Part shown: piece by piece, positions 1-4,111 of the stretch | Numbering within the stretch: position 1 is the first letter of the stretch | How the letters are laid out: every line of letters starts with the position of its first letter | From: an uncultured Clostridia bacterium | GTDB taxonomy: Bacteria; Bacillota; Clostridia; Oscillospirales; CAG-272 | Length of the DNA: 6,041 bases | NCBI GenBank assembly: GCA_937895775.1 | Contig: CALBLD010000068.1 | Location: forward strand, 1 to 6,041 | Direction of reading: 5' to 3' | The notes under the pieces: model-generated | Databases searched by the model: none | What the model was told of the DNA's origin: nothing | The model's input: the letters and a program-made list of their open reading frames with translations, nothing else | Translations under genes and position numbers: made by a program

Positions 1-100
1 CATTTATAGGTGCCTACCTACCAAAAATTCATATTTTTTTTTGTGCATTATCGAAAATATACAATGGTTTTTTCTCTTTATGTGACTTTTCTGTTTTTTG
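1..100. other. AT-rich intergenic region downstream of rsuA
   Basis: No supported gene lies here. The minus strand after the rsuA stop is A-rich and shows no GC-rich hairpin with a U tract, so I see no intrinsic terminator for rsuA. At the extreme left edge a minus-strand ATG (3 to 1) is preceded by GGTAGG-like bases about 9 nt upstream and could start a gene that continues outside the window, possibly co-transcribed with rsuA. Nothing of its protein is visible, so this is only a possibility. A short inverted repeat (TAGGT at 7-11, ACCTA at 16-20) lies within that presumed leader. Confidence 0.3.
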
Positions 101-835
101 CTATTCTAATATATTAGAATTTTTGCCCGAACATCGCAGATAACTCTCAAGCAGTGCGGCTTCATTCTCCGACAAAAGCCGACACTCTCCGGGAGCGAGA
201 CTTTTATCAAGCGGAATTCCCGCAAACGAAACGCGGGACAGGGTGCGTACCTGATTATGCACCGCAAGAAACATCCTTTTGATCTGATGAAATTTTCCCT
301 CATGCAGTGTTATCTCGCCCTCATCCGGCGACAGTCTTTTCAGCACGCACGGAAGAGTCACGCTTCCGTCTTCAAGTGCGATCCCCTTTTCAAGCAATGC
401 GATATCCTCGTCCGAAAAAGGGAATTTCAGTGAAAAACGATAGGTTTTCGCAACATGCGAAGCGGGCGCAAGCAGTCTGTGCGCAAGCTTCCCGTTATCG
501 GTTATCAGCACAAATCCTGTCGTATTCTTATCAAGTCTGCCGCACGGAAAAAGACCCGCCCTTTTAAATTCGGATGGAAGCAGATCAATAACCGTGAGAT
601 CGCCGTCCTCGGTCGCACAGACTGCGCCGATCGGCTTATTCATCATTATGTACACATTTCTTTTATATACCGTTTCTTTTCCGTCAACGGTCACCGACTG
701 CCTTTCGGGATCGATATGCGCGGACGGATCGCGCAGTACAACGCCGTCCACCGCAACCCGTCCCTTTCTGACGGCGAGCGATGCTTCCGACCGCGACATA
801 GCAGTCATCTGACCGATAAAGCGGTCGATTCTCAT
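101..835 (-). CDS. rsuA: 16S rRNA pseudouridine(516) synthase RsuA
   Basis: This 244-residue cytoplasmic enzyme isomerises a uridine in 16S rRNA (U516 in E. coli numbering) to pseudouridine during small-subunit assembly. Residues 1 to about 50 form an S4 RNA-binding domain (MRIDRFIGQMT at the N terminus, then AVRKGRVAVDG). The catalytic domain follows, with YIMMNKPIG at 62-70 and the signature GRLDKNTTGFVLITDNG at 99-115, in which Asp102 is the expected catalytic aspartate. Near the C terminus, LHEGKFHQIKRMF is the form typical of RsuA, whereas RluB/RluF have EGRNRQIRRM-like sequences, so I prefer RsuA. Length is close to the family norm (231 in E. coli). The ATG is preceded by AAGGAG (850 to 845) with a 9-nt spacer. 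A 29-residue membrane peptide gene ends 51 bp upstream on the same strand, probably in the same transcript. Confidence 0.93.
   Translation of the reverse strand: MRIDRFIGQMTAMSRSEASLAVRKGRVAVDGVVLRDPSAHIDPERQSVTVDGKETVYKRNVYIMMNKPIGAVCATEDGDLTVIDLLPSEFKRAGLFPCGRLDKNTTGFVLITDNGKLAHRLLAPASHVAKTYRFSLKFPFSDEDIALLEKGIALEDGSVTLPCVLKRLSPDEGEITLHEGKFHQIKRMFLAVHNQVRTLSRVSFAGIPLDKSLAPGECRLLSENEAALLESYLRCSGKNSNILE
103..120. repeat. 18-bp perfect palindrome at the rsuA stop codon
   Basis: ATTCTAATATATTAGAAT is a perfect 9+9 palindrome that includes part of the rsuA stop codon. On the plus strand it is followed by TTTTT, so it could weakly end transcription entering from the left. On the minus strand it is followed by AGCAAAAAAC, which does not suit an rsuA terminator. 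A protein-binding site or chance in AT-rich DNA are alternatives. Confidence 0.5.
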
Positions 836-886
836 CTTTATTTTCTCCTTATCCGTATCGGATTGTCCGTATCGGGTAATATCTGC

Positions 887-976
887 TCAGAAAAATATGA
901 ACATACAGATAACAGCTATCGCCAGAAGACCGATCATTATCAGAAACCCGAACCAGAAGCCGCGCCAGAAACTCAT
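887..976 (-). CDS. 29-residue predicted single-pass membrane peptide
   Basis: Reading the minus strand from the ATG at 976 gives a 29-residue peptide starting MSFWRGFWFGFLIMIG and ending ICMFIFF before a TGA. After the short N terminus carrying Arg5 it is one uninterrupted hydrophobic segment, rich in Phe, Ile and Leu with two Trp, enough for a single transmembrane helix. A good ribosome binding site, AAAGGGG (990 to 984), sits 7 nt before the ATG. The ORF lies between a strong minus-strand promoter (1012-1040) and rsuA, so it would be the first gene of that transcript. I recognise no family. The possible roles of such peptides (partner of a larger membrane protein, regulator, type I toxin-like) cannot be told apart from sequence. 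Support is the RBS, promoter and composition; conservation has not been tested. Confidence 0.55.
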   Translation of the reverse strand: MSFWRGFWFGFLIMIGLLAIAVICMFIFF

Positions 977-1011
977 GACGGCACCCCTTTCCCCGATACA
1001 AGTCTGCATCT

Positions 1012-1040
1012 ATTTTAACATATTTATACCGTCATGTAAA
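1012..1040 (-). promoter_or_regulatory. Sigma-A promoter for the small membrane ORF and rsuA
   Basis: On the minus strand TTTACA (1040 to 1035) is followed after exactly 17 bp by TAAAAT (1017 to 1012). The predicted start of transcription is near 1005, giving a leader of about 29 nt before the 29-residue ORF. Its -35 box lies 27 bp from the -35 box of the divergent plus-strand promoter. Confidence 0.7.
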
Positions 1041-1069
1041 GAGTTTTCCGGAAATAAGCCAAAACTCTT
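1039..1069. promoter_or_regulatory. Inverted repeat joining two divergent -35 boxes (candidate operator)
   Basis: Nine-base arms AAGAGTTTT (1039-1047) and AAAACTCTT (1061-1069) are perfect inverted copies separated by 13 bp. Arm centres are 22 bp apart, about two helical turns. The outer two bases of each arm fall inside the -35 box of the minus-strand promoter (1035-1040) and of the plus-strand promoter (1068-1073). This geometry suits a dimeric regulator that controls both promoters, but no regulator gene is visible. Chance symmetry is the alternative. Confidence 0.4.
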
Positions 1070-1096
1070 GACACAGAACCGATTAAATGATAAAAT
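1068..1096 (+). promoter_or_regulatory. Near-consensus sigma-A promoter for the Ser/Thr-rich lipoprotein
   Basis: TTGACA (1068-1073, perfect consensus) and TAAAAT (1091-1096, one mismatch) are separated by 17 bp. Transcription should begin near 1103, giving a leader of about 33 nt that carries AAGGA (1121-1125), 10 nt before the ATG at 1136. Confidence 0.82.
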
Positions 1097-1135
1097 ATCG
1101 GCGAAAGATACCGATTTCGCAAGGATGAAATTAAG

Positions 1136-1657
1136 ATGAAAAAAACATTTACCGTATCGGCAGTTGTCACCGTTCTGTTTATCGCTGCCGTATTCATACT
1201 TTCGGCTTGTCATAGCGAGCCGCAGACTACCGACGGGACGTCCGTGCAGACGATCCCGGCGTCGGCATCGACCGCAGCATCATCGACAACATCGGTGACA
1301 TCGACAGCGACGTCTGCCCTGAGTCAGACTACGGCAGAGCCGCCGCAGTCATCGGTCACCACCTCGTCTGCTCCTGTCACTACTCCCGCAGTCTCCGCAA
1401 CCACTACCACGTCTGCGCAGGTGAGAACCACAACAAAGCCGCGCACGAATCCGCCGGTTACAACAACGGTCAGAGTACCGGTTACGACAACAACGACATC
1501 CGTCACCTCATCCGACACCTCCCCAATCACGGATACAACTCCCCGCACATCGGTTACAACGGTGCCTCCGATAATCACGACAACGACAACAACATCACAA
1601 ACAGCCACCCTCCCGCCGATCACCGCAATAGGCACACTTCCTCAGATAGAGTGGTAG
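1136..1657 (+). CDS. Ser/Thr-rich linker-only lipoprotein, function unknown
   Basis: This is a predicted 173-residue surface lipoprotein. Residues 1-25 are a lipoprotein signal peptide: MKK, a hydrophobic core, then the lipobox LSAC with Cys25 as the expected lipidation site. The rest of the protein shows no folded domain. About half of its 148 residues are Ser or Thr (72 by my count), the remainder mostly Pro, Ala and Val, with runs such as TTTTT and TTTTTT. Only the last 16 or so residues, ending TLPPITAIGTLPQIEW, depart from this pattern. Such sequence normally links domains or acts as a cell-wall spacer, so a stand-alone form is odd: it may be a spacer lipoprotein or what remains of a longer protein. 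It has its own strong promoter and an RBS, and it converges on a DUF3792-like gene, overlapping it by 16 bp. I do not recognise a family. Confidence 0.75.
   Translation: MKKTFTVSAVVTVLFIAAVFILSACHSEPQTTDGTSVQTIPASASTAASSTTSVTSTATSALSQTTAEPPQSSVTTSSAPVTTPAVSATTTTSAQVRTTTKPRTNPPVTTTVRVPVTTTTTSVTSSDTSPITDTTPRTSVTTVPPIITTTTTTSQTATLPPITAIGTLPQIEW
1424..1610 (+). repeat. Degenerate ACN trinucleotide tract
   Basis: Long runs of ACA/ACC/ACG codons encode the poly-Thr stretches of the lipoprotein. The repeat is imperfect and in frame, so length change by slippage would mostly keep the frame. Boundaries are approximate. The same bases read in reverse give poly-Val and create a spurious open frame on the minus strand. 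Confidence 0.5.
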
Positions 1658-2082
1658 TTCCGCCCGCCCGAATAGTTCCTTGCTATTCTGCGGGCGTTGC
1701 GTTTTCTGCCGCCCGCCGTTTTTTTCGGGAGCAGCATGGGAAGAACAAACGCAAGTCCCGTCGAGGTAAGAAAGATCGCAATACGGATCGGCACCGACAT
1801 TACGGCATTCCTTCCGCCGATCGCAAACGACAGCACTGCAAGCGGGACATTGTACATAAGCGATGCGAACAGTGCATCTCCCGCTCCGGCGGACGCGGCG
1901 AACGACAGAAAGCCGCATATCAGCGACCCGCATACGAGTGCCGCAATGCCGAAGACAGTCGCTATCCTGTCCGGATCCGGACTTTTATCGGCAATAAATG
2001 TTTCGGCAAATACAACAGCGACAGCTCCGACATGTGCAAGGACGGCTGTCCGAACCGATTTTTTCAGAATCGACCAATCCAT
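1642..2082 (-). CDS. TIGR04086/DUF3792-like four-helix membrane protein
   Basis: This 146-residue protein has four hydrophobic segments at about 10-30, 40-62, 69-89 and 95-118, followed by a basic tail (KKTAGGRKRNARRIARN). Size, topology and position directly downstream of yajC match the TIGR04086/DUF3792 family of small membrane proteins known from Clostridia and relatives. The assignment rests on context and topology rather than a strict motif, and the function of the family is unknown. I chose the ATG at 2082 because GGGTGG (2095 to 2090) lies 7 nt before it. The in-frame ATG at 2100, six codons earlier, has no visible ribosome binding site. That Shine-Dalgarno sequence is inside a hairpin (see 2083-2139). 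The last 16 bp overlap the convergent lipoprotein gene, and residues 130-141 are read through its terminator, so the extreme C terminus is probably not conserved. Confidence 0.7.
   Translation of the reverse strand: MDWSILKKSVRTAVLAHVGAVAVVFAETFIADKSPDPDRIATVFGIAALVCGSLICGFLSFAASAGAGDALFASLMYNVPLAVLSFAIGGRNAVMSVPIRIAIFLTSTGLAFVLPMLLPKKTAGGRKRNARRIARNYSGGRNYHSI
1661..1705 (+). terminator. Probable intrinsic terminator of the lipoprotein gene
   Basis: The left arm CGCCCGC (1661-1667) pairs with GCGGGCG (1690-1696). After a small internal loop, GAATAG (1670-1675) pairs with CTATTC (1683-1688) around a 7-nt loop. The stem is followed by TTGCGTTTT, a poor U tract. It begins 4 bp past the lipoprotein stop. 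It lies inside the 3' end of the opposing gene and encodes about 12 residues of that gene's C-terminal tail on the other strand. Confidence 0.55.
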
Positions 2083-2139
2083 AAAAATACCACCCGTCAT
2101 TTATTTATCGATAAAAGATATGATAACGGGTGATTTTTT
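2083..2139. terminator. Bidirectional terminator-like hairpin covering an RBS
   Basis: CACCCGT (2091-2097) pairs with ACGGGTG (2126-2132), with CAT/ATG pairing further in across a bulge and an inner TTTATCGATAAA palindrome. On the plus strand the stem is followed by T6 (2134-2139). On the minus strand it is followed by T5 (2087 to 2083), immediately before the start codon of the DUF3792-like gene. The minus-strand arm contains five of the six bases of that gene's GGGTGG. It could therefore stop antisense transcription on the plus strand, and on the minus strand reduce transcription or translation of the DUF3792-like gene. No antiterminator partner was found. Confidence 0.5.
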
Positions 2140-2159
2140 ATTACTTTTCCGGGCAAAGC

Positions 2160-2195
2160 AAAAAGAATCCGCCGCATGACACATGCACACGGCGG
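2160..2195 (-). terminator. Intrinsic terminator after yajC
   Basis: On the minus strand CCGCCG (2195 to 2190) pairs with CGGCGG (2174 to 2169). CATG/CATG pairing lies further in, around a TGT loop, with a TGTG bulge. The stem is followed by ATTC and then T5 (2164 to 2160). It begins about 36 nt after the yajC stop codon and would separate yajC from the DUF3792-like gene unless read through. Confidence 0.6.
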
Positions 2196-2231
2196 TATCC
2201 GGTTGCGCGGAACGCTCTCCGCGGCACACGG

Positions 2232-2663
2232 TTATTTCTTTTTGAAAAATCCCTTTTTCTTTTTTTCTTCGGGTTTATCATCTGTGTTCTGTGCAGCTTC
2301 ATCCGTCTTTTTGGATTCATCCTTTGCCGGCTCGGCAACAAGTCCGTTCGCAACAGCCGCCGGAACATCGACACTCTTTATTGCGGATTTCAGCACGCGG
2401 ATTCTTACACGGTCTCTGCCGCTTTCTATCATGCATGTCTCGTCCTTTATGCTGACAACCTTTCCGATTATACCGCCTATTGTTGTGATCTCATCGCCTA
2501 CCTGAAGATTGTTACGCATTGCGTTGACCTCTTTTTCCTGCTTGCGCTGAGGGCGGATCATGAAAAAGTACATTGCACCGAGAAGTGCCACGGTCATAAG
2601 GATCAGCGTCAGACCGCTGCCGCCCTGATTACCGCTGTCCGCCAAAATATAAAAGAAATTCAT
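2232..2663 (-). CDS. yajC: Sec translocase accessory subunit YajC
   Basis: YajC is a small inner-membrane protein that associates with SecDF and the SecYEG protein-export channel; it assists secretion and is not essential in E. coli. This 143-residue form has a short outer N terminus, one transmembrane helix at about 18-36, and the family motif FMIRPQRKQEKE directly after it (RPQ at 37-39). The conserved core GDEITTIGGIIGKV follows at 56-69. From about residue 97 a charged Lys/Glu/Asp tail of some 45 residues ends in GFFKKK; most YajC proteins are 85-120 residues, so this tail is an extension. The ATG at 2663 is supported by AGAGGA (2677 to 2672) 8 nt upstream. A longer frame opening at a TTG at 2729 was rejected because that codon lies in the -35 box of the gene's own promoter. 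Confidence 0.93.
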   Translation of the reverse strand: MNFFYILADSGNQGGSGLTLILMTVALLGAMYFFMIRPQRKQEKEVNAMRNNLQVGDEITTIGGIIGKVVSIKDETCMIESGRDRVRIRVLKSAIKSVDVPAAVANGLVAEPAKDESKKTDEAAQNTDDKPEEKKKKGFFKKK

Positions 2664-2700
2664 ATACAGTTTCCTCTCGTCCCGTTTTGTTTTACGTATT

Positions 2701-2729
2701 ATTATAAGATACATATCCGGAAATTGCAA
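2701..2729 (-). promoter_or_regulatory. Sigma-A promoter of yajC
   Basis: On the minus strand TTGCAA (2729 to 2724) and a perfect TATAAT (2706 to 2701) are 17 bp apart. The predicted start is near 2694, about 30 nt before the yajC ATG. It lies in the 93-bp gap after the acetyltransferase gene, so yajC can be expressed independently of it. Confidence 0.8.
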
Positions 2730-2756
2730 TAGTTTTTGAAAAAATTCAATTATACT

Positions 2757-3359
2757 TTACAATTTTCCGCCATCGTCCCGCGCTTTATTTTCGTCAAATT
2801 CTTTTCTGGTTATCGCACAGCAGGAAATATCCCTGTATCTGCCCTTGACAAGAAGCCGTTCCTTCATGGTTCCTTCAAACGACATCCCTACTTTTTCCAT
2901 TACCCTTCTGCTTGCCGTATTTTCGCTCATATATTTTGCCTCGATACGGTTCAGACCGAGCGTCACAAAACCGAACTCCACGACAAGAGATGCCGCTTCG
3001 GTCGCGTAACCCATGTTCTGATATCTCGGATTCAGGACATATCCGATCTCTCCGCAGTTGTTCGGGGTATCTATACGGGTATAACCGACGGTACCTATCA
3101 TACGCCCGTCGGATTTCAGCACGATCGACCAATCGAAGAAATCCCCGCGTCTGTAATGACGGCGGACGCTCTTTATATAATCCTTCGTGTATGAAATATC
3201 CGGGTGAGGCGACCAGAGCAGATAGCGGGTTACATCCTCGCGTGCGGAATAATCATACATATCCCCGCTGTCCTTCACATCCATCATTCTCAGAATAAGC
3301 CGTTCGGATTCCAGCGTGGGCGGCACGCGGAAAATGCGCAAAATATCTCTATGATTCAT
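2757..3359 (-). CDS. RimJ/RimL-type GNAT N-acetyltransferase
   Basis: This 200-residue protein belongs to the GNAT superfamily, which moves an acetyl group from acetyl-CoA to an amine. The N-terminal PTLESERLILR (14-24) is typical of the RimJ/RimL branch (Acetyltransf_3). IGTVGY (88-93) and EIGYVLNP (104-111) are the central strands. QNMGYATEA (114-122) is the acetyl-CoA pyrophosphate-binding loop (Q/R-x-x-G-x-A/G). NTASRRVMEKVGMSFEG (147-163) is the usual C-terminal motif. Substrates in this branch range from ribosomal protein N termini to small molecules and cannot be predicted here. I chose the ATG at 3359, preceded by GAGG (3369 to 3366) with a 6-nt spacer; a TTG four codons earlier would lie across that RBS. 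A promoter lies at 3397-3425. No convincing terminator follows, so its transcript may run into yajC. Confidence 0.9.
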   Translation of the reverse strand: MNHRDILRIFRVPPTLESERLILRMMDVKDSGDMYDYSAREDVTRYLLWSPHPDISYTKDYIKSVRRHYRRGDFFDWSIVLKSDGRMIGTVGYTRIDTPNNCGEIGYVLNPRYQNMGYATEAASLVVEFGFVTLGLNRIEAKYMSENTASRRVMEKVGMSFEGTMKERLLVKGRYRDISCCAITRKEFDENKARDDGGKL

Positions 3360-3396
3360 AACATGCCTCAAACATCCGTTTTCTTACATACTCCTT

Positions 3397-3425
3397 ATTA
3401 TACATTCACGTTTGTCTTTTTTCAA
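3397..3425 (-). promoter_or_regulatory. Sigma-A promoter of the acetyltransferase gene
   Basis: On the minus strand TTGAAA (3425 to 3420) and a perfect TATAAT (3402 to 3397) are separated by 17 bp. Transcription should begin near 3390, about 30 nt before the ATG. The -35 box lies entirely inside the left arm of the 14-bp inverted repeat at 3418-3452. Confidence 0.8.
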
Positions 3426-3452
3426 TAAAAAATATGAATTTTTATTGAAAAA
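3418..3452. promoter_or_regulatory. 14-bp perfect inverted repeat between divergent promoters (candidate operator)
   Basis: The arms are TTTTTCAATAAAAA (3418-3431) and TTTTTATTGAAAAA (3439-3452), perfect inverted copies around a 7-base loop. The centres are 21 bp apart. The left arm covers the -35 box of the acetyltransferase promoter; the right arm ends 2 bp before the -35 box of the plus-strand promoter. A repressor or activator site is the natural reading. As RNA it would be a weak AT-only hairpin, and the plus-strand copy is followed by a T-rich run, so a terminator is a less likely alternative. Confidence 0.5.
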
Positions 3453-3454
3453 GA

Positions 3455-3483
3455 TTGATTTTTTTTGCGATGTATAGTAAAAT
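3455..3483 (+). promoter_or_regulatory. Probable sigma-A promoter for the two membrane protein genes
   Basis: TTGATT (3455-3460) and TAAAAT (3478-3483) have 17-bp spacing. The start would be near 3490, giving a leader of about 64 nt. The T8 run (3459-3466) starts in the last two bases of the -35 box and continues into the spacer. An overlapping TATAGT (3473-3478) is an alternative -10 without a well-placed -35. Confidence 0.6.
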
Positions 3484-3528
3484 AAAAGCACTGCGGCGGC
3501 AATCCGACATTTTCACCGATCGGGAATC

Positions 3529-3552
3529 ATAAAATACCTGTGGTGATTTTAT
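3529..3552 (+). promoter_or_regulatory. Small hairpin presenting the RBS of the 177-residue ORF
   Basis: ATAAAAT (3529-3535) and ATTTTAT (3546-3552) are inverted copies around a 10-base loop that holds the weak Shine-Dalgarno sequence GGTG (3542-3545). The stem is AT-only and would be marginal, but it puts the RBS in a single-stranded loop right before the ATG at 3554. Confidence 0.3.
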
Positions 3553-3553
3553 T

Positions 3554-4087
3554 ATGAAAAAAGGACGGCTCTGCCGCAAATACGCAAAATCCGATCTTCT
3601 GCCGGCTCTCGCCGTCTCGGTCGGCTACACATTCGGCATAATACTGCTCTGCATTTCGGGAGGTTCCGGGATCATTCCCGAAAAAAATCTCTGCTCTGTT
3701 TTCGCCTCCGACGGTTCTGCCGTAAAATTTGCCCATGTGGTCATCAGGCAGACACTTTTCTTTACAGCAGTATTTTTATGCGGCTTTACGAGAAATCCGC
3801 CATATATCTGTGCGGCGATCGTTTTTTGCCGCAGTCTGCTTGCGGGTTATTCGTCGGCTCTGATACTTTACGCATCGGCTCCGATGCCGCTTTACTTCAT
3901 GCACACCGCACTTTCGGTCGCATCGGTTATTGCACTCGTCTCATCGGCAAGAGCCGCAATATCTTTCTCAAAATCCGGAAGCACCGACAGAGCCGGGATC
4001 GCAAATTACGCATCCTGCGTTTTCTTTTTTGCGGGAATTATACTGATTATGACCTTTGTTTTCAATCTTCTGACATTTGTCATGTAG
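3554..4087 (+). CDS. 177-residue multi-pass membrane protein, possibly SpoIIM-like
   Basis: This is an integral membrane protein with four or five hydrophobic segments, at about 17-36, 62-78, 83-107, 112-132 and 153-175, and a short basic N terminus (MKKGRLCRKYAK). It is cysteine-rich for a membrane protein (Cys7, 33, 47, 76, 86, 92, 155). The stretch CGFTRNPPYICAAIVFCRSLLAGYSSALIL (76-105) resembles in layout the core of SpoIIM/DUF95 proteins: a hydrophobic run, a basic residue, then small residues and GY. The match is weak, and I would annotate it as hypothetical. The RBS (GGTG, 8 nt before the ATG) is poor. The YesL-type gene begins 24 bp after the stop on the same strand without a promoter or terminator between them, so the two probably form an operon and may act together. 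Confidence 0.75.
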   Translation: MKKGRLCRKYAKSDLLPALAVSVGYTFGIILLCISGGSGIIPEKNLCSVFASDGSAVKFAHVVIRQTLFFTAVFLCGFTRNPPYICAAIVFCRSLLAGYSSALILYASAPMPLYFMHTALSVASVIALVSSARAAISFSKSGSTDRAGIANYASCVFFFAGIILIMTFVFNLLTFVM

Positions 4088-4097
4088 AAAACCTTTT

Positions 4098-4104
4098 GGG
4101 AGGA
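4098..4104 (+). promoter_or_regulatory. Strong RBS that fixes a TTG start
   Basis: GGGAGGA lies 7 nt before the TTG at 4112. The first in-frame ATG is at codon 26 and has no comparable RBS, so this site decides the start of the YesL-type protein. Confidence 0.8.
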
Positions 4105-4111
4105 ATATTTA

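Noticed and set aside
455..1018. 187-codon plus-strand frame opposite rsuA
   Set aside because: Antisense to a clear RsuA coding sequence; the product is basic, without recognisable domains.
1324..1635. Open frame of 103 codons on the minus strand, rich in Val
   Set aside because: It is the reverse reading of the Thr-codon (ACN) tract of the lipoprotein, without an RBS or promoter, and has repetitive poly-Val sequence.
1136..1657. LPPIT near the lipoprotein C terminus as a sortase signal
   Set aside because: There is no LPxTG-type Gly, no following hydrophobic segment and no basic tail, and the protein already has a lipobox.
1651..2179. Two long plus-strand frames opposite the DUF3792-like gene
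   Set aside because: Their products are rich in Arg, Cys and Ser with no domain or RBS. The minus-strand reading gives a coherent four-helix membrane protein behind yajC.
2664..2729. N-terminal extension of YajC from a TTG at 2729
   Set aside because: The TTG is part of the -35 box of the yajC promoter, and the ATG at 2663 has a good RBS and matches the family start.
2730..2756. TTGAA/TTCAA hairpin with T run after the acetyltransferase gene
   Set aside because: The stem is five weak pairs whose loop is the T run itself, so it is not a credible terminator.
3349..3375. Eight-codon ORF (MFEACYES) overlapping the acetyltransferase start
   Set aside because: It has no Shine-Dalgarno sequence and too little sequence to judge; it could be a leader peptide but nothing supports it.
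3384..3396. AAGGAG followed by ATG-TAA in the acetyltransferase leader (start-stop ORF)
   Set aside because: Only 1 nt separates the AAGGAG from the ATG, and the predicted transcription start falls in or beside it, so translation is unlikely.
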